Shown: positions 44,264-53,324 of the stretch, piece after piece
How positions within the stretch are numbered: the stretch's first letter is position 1
Layout: each line of letters opens with the position of its first letter
Origin: Luteolibacter algae
GTDB taxonomy: Bacteria; Verrucomicrobiota; Verrucomicrobiia; Verrucomicrobiales; Akkermansiaceae
Assembly (NCBI RefSeq): GCF_042683045.1
Contig: NZ_JBHUIT010000005.1
Coordinates: forward strand, 36,147 to 100,146
DNA: 64,000 nucleotides
Reading direction: 5' to 3'
Program-made: the position numbers and the translations under genes
Notes under the pieces: model-generated
Databases searched by the model: none
What the model was told of the DNA's origin: nothing
Seen by the model: the letters and a program-made list of their open reading frames with translations, nothing else

Positions 44264-45679
44264 TCACTCATCCAGAAATTTCCCCGGGTTCAGAATCCCG
44301 TTGGGATCAAGCGTGGTTTTGATTTCACGATGCACTCCAAAGGAGACTTCCCCAAGCGCCTGGCGGATCCAGGGCTTCTTTGCCAATCCTACTCCATGTT
44401 CTCCAGTGATCGCCCCACCGTGGGATAAGACCCAGGTGAAAAGCTTGTCCAATGCCGCATCCGCACGCTCACGGATCACCGGGTCCAAATAGTCTTCGAC
44501 CATCAGGTTTGTATGGATATTGCCATCGCCGGCATGGCCGAAGCATGCCACCGCTATTCCCGTTTCCTTTTCCAGATCACGGGCGAAATTGACCAATTCC
44601 ACCAATTTGCCGCGGGGGACGACGATATCCTCGTTCAGCTTGGTCAATCCCGTATCCCGGAGAGAATAGGAAAACTCCCTCCGGAGCTGCCAGATTTTCT
44701 CGCACTCGGCATCCTCTCGGGCAATGCGTATTTCCCCGGCTCCACATGATTTCAGTAGGTCCTGAAGCTCCTCAAGCTCGGAGGCCACTGCCGCCGGGCG
44801 GCCATCGATCTCCATGATCAAATGCCCGTCGCCCGGTGGAAAAACCTCCGCGCCAAGCTTTTTGCGGGCCGCGGCAAGTGTGAACGCATCCGTCACTTCC
44901 AATGCGGAAGGAAGATGGCCTGCCTGCAGGATTGCTTGCACTGTTTTTGCAGCAGTGGGAAAATCGGGAAAAACGGCAGCGAGCATACCGCGACTTTTCG
45001 GTTTTGGGATGAGACGGGCGGTGATTTCCGTCACAATTCCCAGCATCCCTTCAGATCCCACAAAGAGCCCGATAAGATCGAAACCGGTTTTATTTTTGTG
45101 CAAACTCCCGCCGCAGCGCATCACCCGCCCATCGGCAAGCACCACTTCGAGCCCCAACACATAGCTCCGCGTGACTCCATATTTCAGGCACCGTGGTCCG
45201 CCGGCATTTGTTGCGATGTTTCCGCCGATGGAGCATTCCTTGAGCGATGCCGGATCGGGCGGATAGTCCCAGCCAAGCTGACGAACGGCGGCTTGCAGAT
45301 CCCCAGTGATAACACCGGGCTGAACAATGGCCACGCCGTCTTCGGTGCGGATTTCTAGAATACGATTCATCCGTGCCGTCGAAAGCACAATCCCGCCCCG
45401 CATCGGCACGCAGCCACCCACGTAGCCCACCCCAGCTCCACGGGTCGTGACGGGAATTTTCCGCTCATTGGCAAAGCCTAACACCTTCGAGACATCTGCC
45501 GTGGACTCGGCAAAGACCACGATATCCGGCCGATGGCTGGCAAACCACTTGTCGATGGAATGGGTATCGAGAACATCCCCTGCCAGCGAGACTTTCCCTT
45601 CACCTAGCAAGGCGGTGAGGGATTCATACAGTTCCTTGCCCGGGACTTGCCCGCTGGTGCTTTGGGATGAGTGGCTCAT
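44264..45679 (-). CDS. glcD: FAD-linked oxidase, glycolate oxidase subunit GlcD-like
   Basis: A 471-residue flavoprotein of the FAD-binding PCMH and FAD-oxidase C-terminal type, expected to oxidise glycolate, D-lactate or a related 2-hydroxy acid. Motifs: VTTRGAGVGYVGGCVPMRGG (FAD), CSIGGNIATNAGGPRCLKYG, LIGLFVGSEGMLGIVTEI, and near the end GHAGDGNIHTNLM and SGEHGVG-like ITGEHGVGLAKKPW. The start is ATG 45679; an in-frame ATG at 45697 is possible. No glcE/glcF subunits are adjacent, so it could act alone as D-lactate dehydrogenase-like enzyme. It precedes the DUF2007 gene. Confidence 0.9.
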   Translation of the reverse strand: MSHSSQSTSGQVPGKELYESLTALLGEGKVSLAGDVLDTHSIDKWFASHRPDIVVFAESTADVSKVLGFANERKIPVTTRGAGVGYVGGCVPMRGGIVLSTARMNRILEIRTEDGVAIVQPGVITGDLQAAVRQLGWDYPPDPASLKECSIGGNIATNAGGPRCLKYGVTRSYVLGLEVVLADGRVMRCGGSLHKNKTGFDLIGLFVGSEGMLGIVTEITARLIPKPKSRGMLAAVFPDFPTAAKTVQAILQAGHLPSALEVTDAFTLAAARKKLGAEVFPPGDGHLIMEIDGRPAAVASELEELQDLLKSCGAGEIRIAREDAECEKIWQLRREFSYSLRDTGLTKLNEDIVVPRGKLVELVNFARDLEKETGIAVACFGHAGDGNIHTNLMVEDYLDPVIRERADAALDKLFTWVLSHGGAITGEHGVGLAKKPWIRQALGEVSFGVHREIKTTLDPNGILNPGKFLDE

Positions 45680-45746
45680 ATGGAGGGAATTTCCCACCCA
45701 GGCCGCAGGGGGTCAATCCTTCCCTCAAGGCATTTCCGGCGAATCC

Positions 45747-46364
45747 TCAATAGTAGGGCCGGAGCATGAAGTAGCAGATCGGCCCGGTAATTGCGACGTA
45801 AAGCCAAATAGGGAATACCCAGTGGGCCATGCTCCGATGATCCCGGAAGCGATTTGTCAGCGCGGAAATAAAGGTTAGCAAAATGAGCGGCAGACTGACG
45901 GCAGCGGCAAGAATATGTGTCACCAGCAGCAGCATATAGATCGGGCGGCTCAAGCCAACCGATTGCAGCTCGCCGATTTCGAGGTTTCCATTCCCGTCAG
46001 CATCGCCAAAAAGCGTCTCCACCGTGGTAAAATGGTAGGCCACGTAACCCAGCAGAAAAACCACGGACAAAGCGATCGCGGAGAGCATAAATGCCCGGTG
46101 CCTCCGCACATTTCCGCCGCGAATCGCGGAGAGCGCTACGATCAAGCAAACAGCGACAGCGGAATTGAGCAGGGCGTGGATCGGCGGTAGAAAACCAAGA
46201 TCGACCCCTTCCGGCAATGGAATCTTCAGATCCGGACGCCGCATCAGCCCCACCAGAACAAAGACCAGGGCGGTGACAATCCACGCGCCGATTTTCAGTT
46301 TTCCGGAAAGCCGATAATTCGGTTTCTTCCGCAACCACTCCTGACGTTCACCCCCCGCTGTCAT
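45747..46364 (-). CDS. DUF420 membrane protein (CtaM-like) with EF-hand-like loop
   Basis: A 205-residue protein with about five helices, of the DUF420/CtaM-type that supports assembly of heme-copper cytochrome oxidase in Bacillus. Four histidines lie at or near helix ends (H63, H89, H111 and H150), consistent with metal or heme contact. Between helices 3 and 4, residues 121-132 read DADGNGNLEIGE. This fits the canonical 12-residue EF-hand calcium loop with D1, D3, N5, L8 and E12. It is the third gene of the sco-like/sco/DUF420 set, so a role in oxidase maturation is likely, although no oxidase subunit genes are present in the window. Confidence 0.85.
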   Translation of the reverse strand: MTAGGERQEWLRKKPNYRLSGKLKIGAWIVTALVFVLVGLMRRPDLKIPLPEGVDLGFLPPIHALLNSAVAVCLIVALSAIRGGNVRRHRAFMLSAIALSVVFLLGYVAYHFTTVETLFGDADGNGNLEIGELQSVGLSRPIYMLLLVTHILAAAVSLPLILLTFISALTNRFRDHRSMAHWVFPIWLYVAITGPICYFMLRPYY

Positions 46365-46380
46365 ATCGTTTGTTTGTTTT

Positions 46381-47115
46381 TCAGTTATCCGCTGCTACGG
46401 GCTTCTCCAGCTCCGCTTTGATGCGCGCAAACATGTCTGCTTTTAGCTTTTCGTAAAGATCAGGATTCTGCGCACGTCCCTCTTCGGAGCGCGCGTCCGC
46501 CAGTGGCCACTTGCCGATCACGTTGAAATTTCTGTCCACGACGAGGAGCCCCATGTCGTGTTGGAAACGACCATTTGCCTCGATATCAGCCGGATCCGAG
46601 CGCTCGCGGATCCCGAAAAACTTCAAGGTATTTTCGAGGTAATCGTGGGTCGCTTTTTCGTCTCCGGAGGTTAGAAACCACCAGTCATCGACCTCCGCGC
46701 CGAGGGCATTGGCATATTCCGCCAGCCTTTCTGTGTTATCGGTCTCCGGGTCCACGCTGATGCATACCATCTGGAAATCCGGGTTATCCTTGAATTCATC
46801 ATAGATCACACGGAGTTCGGCTCCGTTCCGGACCGCACAATGCGGACAGATGGCGAAAAATTCCGCCACAACCCAGACTTTGCCCCGCAAATCGGAAAGC
46901 TTGACTGCTTCTCCCGCCTGGTTTGTCGCGTTGAGATCCTTTTCGATGGGAAACCATTCCTGATGCTGCTCCTGCCCGACATGGATAAATGCCTCCGTCT
47001 CCGCTCCCTTTGCCTTCATTCGCGGCACGATGAAGAGGTTCACAATTGCGAGAATGCCCACGCAGATCGCCGCGACGGCGGTATAAAAAACGATGAGAGT
47101 TGTCTTTTTGTTCAT
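46381..47115 (-). CDS. SCO1/SenC-family protein with CxxC site
   Basis: A 244-residue thioredoxin-fold protein anchored by one N-terminal helix (about residues 7-30). Sco proteins deliver copper to the CuA site of cytochrome oxidase. Canonical Sco has CxxxC; here the motif is CPHC (C90, C93), a thioredoxin-like CxxC, and the distal His is H186 in RFQHDMG. The protein is therefore either a Sco variant or a thiol-disulfide reductase with a Sco fold. Its ATG overlaps the stop of the upstream Sco-like gene by four bases. DUF420 follows 16 bases downstream. Confidence 0.82.
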   Translation of the reverse strand: MNKKTTLIVFYTAVAAICVGILAIVNLFIVPRMKAKGAETEAFIHVGQEQHQEWFPIEKDLNATNQAGEAVKLSDLRGKVWVVAEFFAICPHCAVRNGAELRVIYDEFKDNPDFQMVCISVDPETDNTERLAEYANALGAEVDDWWFLTSGDEKATHDYLENTLKFFGIRERSDPADIEANGRFQHDMGLLVVDRNFNVIGKWPLADARSEEGRAQNPDLYEKLKADMFARIKAELEKPVAADN

Positions 47116-47876
47116 GATGTTGATTTCTCGTTGAGAAGAATTTCGATGGTTTCGCCCAGCAGAACCTCAAGCTGCTCGACGTTGTTGAGATCGGTTCCGG
47201 TCTTGATCCCCTCCTCGTCCCACTGCTTGGATTTCTCGAAATCGAAGGCAGCGACAAACGGGGCGCCTCCCCGTTTTTGGGGAACCACGGCACGGCGGAT
47301 ATGCCTTTCCCTGTCCACCAGAACGATAGACTGGTCATAAATCCATTTTCCATCCTTCTCGTGGGGAAGCATGGAGGCTTTGAATTCATTTTTGATAAAG
47401 CGATGGAGAGTCGGCCGCTCATTGGAAGCCACAGTCCATTGGGGAAGCTCCGCACCCAGAGTATCAGCCACCTCGCTAAGCTGCGGGACAAGTTGTTCCG
47501 GCTCACCGGGATCCAGCACCAAGGTCACGAGCGCGACATCATCGCGGCTCTTGTATTTCTCCGCCAGACGCTTCATCACGCCGATGGTCGTTTCATCGGG
47601 TTGCGATTGCGGCAGGCATTGGATGACCAAAACCTTACCTTTCAGCGCGAGGAGCTCGCTGATTTTCCCATCCTGCCGAACAAAATTCAGGTCTTTGGTC
47701 TCCGAGATCTGGAACAGGAAGCTCGGGACATTTTCCCTGGACGTTTCTTTCGTGCGTTTCTGATAGGCTTTGAGAATGAAAATTCCGCCGAGCACCATGA
47801 TGAGCACGAGAATCAATGCGGTGCGGAGCAGTTTTTTTGGATCCGGAGTTACGGGTTGGAGGTCAGGCGCTTGCAT
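47112..47876 (-). CDS. SCO-like protein lacking the metal-binding cysteine pair
   Basis: A 254-residue membrane-anchored protein (helix about 18-36) with a Sco/thioredoxin-like fold similar to its downstream neighbour: GKVLVIQCLPQSQPDETT occupies the place of the CxxxC loop but keeps only C87. DDVALVTLVLDPGEP and SIVLVDRERHIRR align with the core strands. Without the second cysteine it cannot bind copper in the usual way, so it may be a structural or regulatory partner. It is the first gene of the set and is divergent from moxR. The start is ATG 47876. Confidence 0.75.
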   Translation of the reverse strand: MQAPDLQPVTPDPKKLLRTALILVLIMVLGGIFILKAYQKRTKETSRENVPSFLFQISETKDLNFVRQDGKISELLALKGKVLVIQCLPQSQPDETTIGVMKRLAEKYKSRDDVALVTLVLDPGEPEQLVPQLSEVADTLGAELPQWTVASNERPTLHRFIKNEFKASMLPHEKDGKWIYDQSIVLVDRERHIRRAVVPQKRGGAPFVAAFDFEKSKQWDEEGIKTGTDLNNVEQLEVLLGETIEILLNEKSTS

Positions 47877-47990
47877 CTTTCGCGGGGAAGGTAACGTGAT
47901 GGCGCGGCTTGTCCATTCCAGGAGCGAAGATTCTTTTCACGAGTCAGCTCTGACCTTGCGCTTTCCGAGAGTTTCCTAAAATCTCTTTCC

Positions 47991-48998
47991 ATGGATCACG
48001 CCACAGAGACCGAAGTCGCGGAAGCGGCCAAGCATTTGCGCTCACTCAACCAGGGGCTGAACGAAGTCCTCTTCGGCCAGGAAGAGATTATCGAACTGGT
48101 GCTGACCGGCGTTCTGGCACGCGGCCATATTCTTCTGGAAGGCCTGCCGGGGCTGGGCAAGACCGAGCTTGTGAAAGGTCTCTCCAAGTTGCTCCACCTC
48201 GAGAACAAGCGGGTCCAGTTCACTCCCGACCTACTGCCCGGAGACATCACGGGAAATCCTGTGTTGCAGGAAGTTGCGGGCCGCCGTGAGTTCGTCTTTC
48301 AGCCGGGGCCGCTTTTCGCGAATATCGTGCTGGCGGATGAAATCAACCGCGCCTCACCTAAAACGCAATCCGCTCTTCTGGAAGCCATGCAGGAGCGCCG
48401 CGTCACCGTGCTGGGCGAGAGCCACGAGCTCCCCCTCCCCTTCTTCGTGCTGGCCACCCAGAACCCCATTGAGCTGGAGGGCACGTATCCCCTCCCGGAA
48501 GCGCAGCTGGATCGCTTTCTTTTCAAGCTGGAGATCATGAAAAACGACGTGGCAACGCTGCAGCGCATCGTTTCCCATCGAGAGCTGGGCACCGAGCCAC
48601 AGGTGGAACAGATCATGACCGCGGAGACATTTTCAGAACTTCTGGCACTGGTCCGCCGCATTCATCTGCCTGAGGTCGTCGCAAATTACATCGCACGTCT
48701 GGTCGATTCCACCCACCCGCAGCCATCGGAGGAGAGTGCCCAGATTCGTTTCGGCGCTAGCCCGCGGGCAGCACTGGCCATGGCCTCGGCGGCGAAGGCC
48801 CGCGCTCTCATCCATGGCAGGACAAATGCTTCCTTCGAAGATGTGAAAGCGATCGCTCCCGCCGTTCTACGCCATCGGATCGTTCTTGATTACAATGCCA
48901 GGGTCGATGGCCATACGCCGAACTCTGTGATTGCTAAATTGCTGGCTACGGTGCCCTTCCAGGATAGCCCGACACCTAAAAATCTAGTTCCCGCGTAA
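47991..48998 (+). CDS. MoxR-family AAA+ ATPase
   Basis: A 335-residue MoxR-type ATPase, a chaperone-like class that assembles or activates other complexes. Walker A is GLPGLGKTELVKG, Walker B is VLADEINRASPKTQSALLEAM, and later ATQNPIELEGTYPLPEAQLDRF carries the sensor region, with the C-terminal lid GASPRAALAMASAAKARA. It begins the plus-strand operon of MoxR, a GATase-like membrane protein, and an ABC ATPase with permease. The DUF58/VWA genes often next to MoxR are not seen here. Start is ATG 47991, with a 114-base divergent promoter region to the sco-like gene. Confidence 0.92.
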   Translation: MDHATETEVAEAAKHLRSLNQGLNEVLFGQEEIIELVLTGVLARGHILLEGLPGLGKTELVKGLSKLLHLENKRVQFTPDLLPGDITGNPVLQEVAGRREFVFQPGPLFANIVLADEINRASPKTQSALLEAMQERRVTVLGESHELPLPFFVLATQNPIELEGTYPLPEAQLDRFLFKLEIMKNDVATLQRIVSHRELGTEPQVEQIMTAETFSELLALVRRIHLPEVVANYIARLVDSTHPQPSEESAQIRFGASPRAALAMASAAKARALIHGRTNASFEDVKAIAPAVLRHRIVLDYNARVDGHTPNSVIAKLLATVPFQDSPTPKNLVPA

Positions 48999-49044
48999 CC
49001 TCAGCACCGTCCCCCGGGACATCTGGCAAACCACCCTCTCCGGA

Positions 49045-50784
49045 ATGTTTAAAAAACTCTCTCTTTTGCTCGCCGCCGGCTTGTTGACCGGCCTCCATTC
49101 AATTCACGCGCAGGAAACCCTTTTCCGGCAGGTTGCCGATACGAAAACCGATACCCACGTCGAAGCCATCGGGCTTTTTTCCAGCCCCAGCCTGGGCGGA
49201 TATCACCCGGTCCGGGTCGTGATCTCTAACAATCAGGCCCGCCCACACAGTGTGGCGCTCGATTTCACGGACGCAACCAGCTACGACGACAGCCTGTCCT
49301 CCTCTTCGAGCTTCCGGTTCACTGCGGAACCGGGCACAACCGTCACCCACGATATCCTAGTTCCATTGTGCGCCCAGAATGGCGTGATGAATTACAATAG
49401 CTTCGTGGTGAAGCTGAAGGGCTCGATGGGAGAAACCCAGAACAACTCTTCCTCTGTCTTCACTGCGGAACAGCCACAGGTTCTTCTCAGTAACACACTC
49501 TACACGCCGAACGCGTCCGCTCTCGATACTGCGGTAAGCGCCCATACCGGCAGCACCTCATACGGCTCGAGCGATGAATTCTCATCGCGTTTCGATCCCA
49601 AGCAACTGCCCGACGATTGGAGGGCTTTCTCCGGTTTCGACACACTCATTCTCACAGACACCGACTGGGCGCTCATCCCGCCGGGGCCACGCAATGCGAT
49701 CATTTCCTGGCTGAGATTGGGCGGCCATCTTGTGCTTTATACCACCACCTCTGTGACCCGCCCCGCCATCGGCATCCCGGAGGACCTAAGCTTCGGCCAA
49801 GTGGATATCCAGCCGATCTCCCAGGACCTCCGGCTCAAAGCAAAAAAAACCGTTGCCCTAGTCTTCGACAAACGTGAGTCCAACTCACGAATCGATAGTG
49901 TCTCAAAGGATTTCAAGCGCTCGTGGCCCATCCAGGACGCCTTCGGCGAAAAGTCCTTCAACTATGTTTTGTTCATCCTGATCCTGATTGCCTTCGGGAT
50001 CATTGTCGGACCGGTGAATCTCTTTGTTTTCGCAAAATCCGGCCGGCGCCATCGGTTGTTTTTCACGACTCCTCTGATCTCCATCATCACCTCCATCCTT
50101 CTCATCGTCTTGATCATTTTCCAGGATGGCTTCGGCGGCGAGGGCACCCGGATCGTTCTTATGGAAGTCAGACCGGATGAAAACCAGAACGCGGCTTTCA
50201 TTCATCAGGAACAATTTTCCCGGACGGGCGTGATGGCCTCCTCCGGCTTCACCATTGATACTCCGGTGCTGATTGTGCCCGTTCCAATCGATAGTTCGCG
50301 CTGGGCACGCTTCACGGATAATTATTCCACCCGCGGGAACTTCGACCTCCAGCCGGACGGTGGAAAACTTTTTGCCTCCGGCAGCTGGTTCCAAAGCCGC
50401 TCGGAGCAAGGGCAACTCATCACCGCCGTCGTTCCCACCCGGGGCAGAATCGAAGCCACCGCCCGCCCCGGCGTGCTGGTCTCGACCTTCGATTTTCCGC
50501 TTGAGACATTGCTTTACCGGGATTCCTCCGGGCAATGGCATCGTGCGGAAAATGTGACCAAAGGCCACGAAATCAAGCTTAGCCCTGTAGATCCAACGAT
50601 GATTCTACCCACGCTGAACGAATACTCGGCCAGATTCACGAAGCGGAACCGCAGCTATTTCACGAAAATTCAGGATCGCAGCGATCATTTCATCGCCCTT
50701 TCATCATCCGCGCCCGCGATCGAAACCCATCCGGGGATCGATTGGAAAACAAGCACCATCATCACAGGCCCGATCGCCCGCTGA
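49045..50784 (+). CDS. GATase1-like exported membrane protein of the MoxR-ABC operon
   Basis: A 579-residue protein with a signal peptide (MFKKLSLLLAAGLLTGLHSI), an extracytoplasmic domain and two membrane helices at about 310-360 (VLFILILIAFGIIVGPVNLF and a following helix). The extracytoplasmic part holds a GATase1-like fold segment, FDTLILTDTDWALIPPGP followed by AIISWLRLGGHLVLYTT. The helical part has the GPVNLFVFAKSGRRHRLFF motif recurrent in such proteins of Actinobacteria, Planctomycetes and Firmicutes. No catalytic Cys/His/Glu triad is evident. It lies 46 bases after moxR and 20 before the ABC ATPase, so it probably acts with that transporter. Confidence 0.65.
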   Translation: MFKKLSLLLAAGLLTGLHSIHAQETLFRQVADTKTDTHVEAIGLFSSPSLGGYHPVRVVISNNQARPHSVALDFTDATSYDDSLSSSSSFRFTAEPGTTVTHDILVPLCAQNGVMNYNSFVVKLKGSMGETQNNSSSVFTAEQPQVLLSNTLYTPNASALDTAVSAHTGSTSYGSSDEFSSRFDPKQLPDDWRAFSGFDTLILTDTDWALIPPGPRNAIISWLRLGGHLVLYTTTSVTRPAIGIPEDLSFGQVDIQPISQDLRLKAKKTVALVFDKRESNSRIDSVSKDFKRSWPIQDAFGEKSFNYVLFILILIAFGIIVGPVNLFVFAKSGRRHRLFFTTPLISIITSILLIVLIIFQDGFGGEGTRIVLMEVRPDENQNAAFIHQEQFSRTGVMASSGFTIDTPVLIVPVPIDSSRWARFTDNYSTRGNFDLQPDGGKLFASGSWFQSRSEQGQLITAVVPTRGRIEATARPGVLVSTFDFPLETLLYRDSSGQWHRAENVTKGHEIKLSPVDPTMILPTLNEYSARFTKRNRSYFTKIQDRSDHFIALSSSAPAIETHPGIDWKTSTIITGPIAR

Positions 50785-50804
50785 GTTTAAAAAAATTTCA
50801 TCAC

Positions 50805-51827
50805 ATGAGCGATTCCGCCATCACAGTCCACAATCTCTACCGCTTTTTCGGCCCGCTCCAGGCGGTGAACGGCATATCATTTGAAGTCCCGCACGGCTCG
50901 GTCTGCGGTTTTGTCGGTGCCAATGGAGCCGGAAAAACCACGACGATGCGGATCCTGGCAAGTCTCGATTACCCGACCATGGGGCATGCGGAGATATGCG
51001 GGATCAATGTCACCCACCATCCGGCCGAGGTGCGCCGGTTGATCGGCTGGATGCCGGATCATTTCGGCAACTATGATAACATGACCGTGCTTGAATATAT
51101 GGATTTCTACGCACGAGCCCTGGGATACAAAGGGGCGGAGCGCCGCCAGCGGATTGAGGAGGTGATGGAGTTCACGGATCTGGTGCCGCTTGCGGACCGG
51201 TTTTCGAACAAACTTTCCAAAGGAATGACACAGCGGCTGTGCCTCGGGCGCTCACTTCTCCATGATCCGCAGGTCCTCATCATGGACGAGCCCGCCGCCG
51301 GGTTGGATCCCAAAGCACGGGTGGAACTCAAGCACCTCATCCGCGTCCTGGCCAAGGAAGGAAAAACCATCTTCATCTCCTCCCACATTCTTTCCGAACT
51401 CGGCGAGATGTGTGATTCCCTGCTTTTCATTAACAACGGCAGAATCGTCCATCACGGGGACTCCGAGACTCTCAAACAATCTTCAGACTCGCTCGGCGGT
51501 GTCCTCTATGACGTCCAGTTGGATGGCGATCCCCAGGCGCTGGCGGATTGGGCCATCCTGCAACCAAACCTTGAGCTGCTGGAATCCCGCAAAAACGGAG
51601 GCCGCATCCGTATCGACACGGAGGACCCGAATAAAGCGGCGGATACCCTCTCCCGCATGATCCGGGACAATCTCCGTGTGATCGATTTCCACCGCGAGCA
51701 ACGCAACCTAGAAGACGCCTTCATCGACATGCTCTCGAATCTCGATAAGCAGCAAGCCCAGGATTCTCCGGTCCCGGCCACACAAGCTTCCCCACCGCCT
51801 CTGCCACCCGCCGCAACCGAAGGATAG
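50805..51827 (+). CDS. ABC transporter ATP-binding protein
   Basis: A 340-residue ATPase of the DRA/CcmA-like drug and lipid export class. Walker A is GFVGANGAGKTTTMR, the signature LSKGMTQRLCLGRSLL, and Walker B LIMDEPAAGLDP; the H-loop is FISSHILSELGEMC. The C-terminal 80 residues form a variable tail with a proline-rich end (ASPPPLPPA). The ATG at 50805 is chosen; the frame begins at 50742 but runs into the previous gene. It is paired with the permease that follows 43 bases later and likely forms a two-gene exporter. The substrate is unknown. Confidence 0.9.
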   Translation: MSDSAITVHNLYRFFGPLQAVNGISFEVPHGSVCGFVGANGAGKTTTMRILASLDYPTMGHAEICGINVTHHPAEVRRLIGWMPDHFGNYDNMTVLEYMDFYARALGYKGAERRQRIEEVMEFTDLVPLADRFSNKLSKGMTQRLCLGRSLLHDPQVLIMDEPAAGLDPKARVELKHLIRVLAKEGKTIFISSHILSELGEMCDSLLFINNGRIVHHGDSETLKQSSDSLGGVLYDVQLDGDPQALADWAILQPNLELLESRKNGGRIRIDTEDPNKAADTLSRMIRDNLRVIDFHREQRNLEDAFIDMLSNLDKQQAQDSPVPATQASPPPLPPAATEG

Positions 51828-51870
51828 CCCCCGCCTGACTGCTGACAGCCCTTTTCCCGAACTTATTCCT

Positions 51871-53283
51871 GTGTATTTAAACGATTTTTCAGACCGCCTC
51901 TCACCCATGCTCGTCAAAGAGCTACGCCAGGGGCTCCGCACCAAATCATTCATCGCCGTCTTCCTGACTCTGCAGATTCTGCTCGGGGTCATCCTGCTAA
52001 CGGCTGGGGTGGCGGCCAGCTCGGATCACGCCGGGAGCACTATCTCCAACATCATTTTCATCATCTTCTCCATCGCGGTGATGGTCATCCAGCCGATGCG
52101 TGGAGTCGCTTCGCTATCGGCGGAGATCAAGGATAACACGATAGACATGATCGTGCTGACCCGTCTCTCCGCATGGCGGATTGTCATCGGCAAATGGTCC
52201 GCGATCGTGAGCCAGTCAGGCCTGATTCTCATTACCATCATTCCCTATCTCATTCTCCGCTACTTCTTCGGCGGGATGAATCTATTAGGGGAAATCATCA
52301 TGATCGCACTGATTTTCCTGAGCTCCGCTGCCTTGACGGCCATCACGGTGGGGCTATCCGCCACGGGCTCAGTGCTTTTGCGCTCCATCATTCCCGTGGT
52401 GTTTCTTCCGGTTGCGGCCTTCTCCCTTTTTGGCGTGTTGTTAGGCGGCAGTCCCGGCGGAAACCTCGCGGAATTTTGCTCTCTGGAGAGCCCGGAATCC
52501 CGCATCGCGATTTCGCTCTATGTCCTCACCTGCGCCTACATGGGCTTTTTCTTCCTTTCCATCGGCACTTCCCTGATCGCGCCGTATGCGGAAAATCATT
52601 CCACCCTGCGCAGGTTACTCACGCTCCTGATCACCATTCTGGCTGCAATCACCAGCTCCACCAGCTTCACCCATTCCGATGCTCTGCCGTTTATATTCGC
52701 CCTGATCTTTGCTCCGATTTTCACGATTTCTCTCACCGAGTTTGCTCCGCTTGTGCCGCCGACCTACCAGAAATTCAGAAAATTCGGTCTTCTGGGAAAA
52801 CTTTCCGGGCCTTTTCTTTTCCCTGGCTGGCCATCGGGCGTTTTCTTCTGCCTGCTGATCACCCTGATCGCCATCATCCCCTTCTTGGCAAATGGAACTC
52901 CCTACCGGAGCGAGGAACAGCTGACGGTAACCTTCGCCACATTGGGAACCCTGCTTTTCCCGGCCGTGATCATCAATCTGTTCAAGATGAAAGGCCCTCA
53001 GCGAATCTCCAACTACATCCTTTTCGCCGCTGGCTCCTGCATCGTTGCAATGGTTCTGCTCGGCGTATCCGAATCGATGTCCAACCGCGATTTCCTCTGG
53101 GTCTTTGTATGGATCCCTCCGGTTATTTTCGCCATGCTCGCCAGCAGCATCAACGATACCGCGGTCCTGTTCGCCTCGATCATCGTGGATGCCACGCTTT
53201 TTCTGATACTCATCATCATCGCCTTACGCCATTACCGGAAATCGATCGATGACATCACCACCAACTATCCTGCCGGAGAATAG
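51871..53283 (+). CDS. ABC transporter permease
   Basis: A 470-residue membrane protein with about 10-12 predicted helices, for example FIAVFLTLQILLGVILLTAG, ALTAITVGLSATGSVLL and LFASIIVDATLFLILIIIAL. It shows no solute-binding domain, which fits an exporter. The start codon is GTG at 51871 (VYLNDFSDRLSPMLVKELRQ), and the segment ending LRQGLRTKSFIAV is typical of ABC-2-like permeases. It is the last gene of the MoxR/GATase-like/ABC operon; the next gene begins 41 bases later and appears unrelated. Confidence 0.85.
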   Translation: MYLNDFSDRLSPMLVKELRQGLRTKSFIAVFLTLQILLGVILLTAGVAASSDHAGSTISNIIFIIFSIAVMVIQPMRGVASLSAEIKDNTIDMIVLTRLSAWRIVIGKWSAIVSQSGLILITIIPYLILRYFFGGMNLLGEIIMIALIFLSSAALTAITVGLSATGSVLLRSIIPVVFLPVAAFSLFGVLLGGSPGGNLAEFCSLESPESRIAISLYVLTCAYMGFFFLSIGTSLIAPYAENHSTLRRLLTLLITILAAITSSTSFTHSDALPFIFALIFAPIFTISLTEFAPLVPPTYQKFRKFGLLGKLSGPFLFPGWPSGVFFCLLITLIAIIPFLANGTPYRSEEQLTVTFATLGTLLFPAVIINLFKMKGPQRISNYILFAAGSCIVAMVLLGVSESMSNRDFLWVFVWIPPVIFAMLASSINDTAVLFASIIVDATLFLILIIIALRHYRKSIDDITTNYPAGE

Positions 53284-53324
53284 ATCCGGCTTATTCCGAG
53301 CGAAAAAAACGAACGAACCTCACC

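Noticed and set aside
52173..53252. Plus-strand alternative frame within the ABC permease gene
   Set aside because: Histidine/arginine-rich composition with no helices; the permease frame has clear membrane segments.
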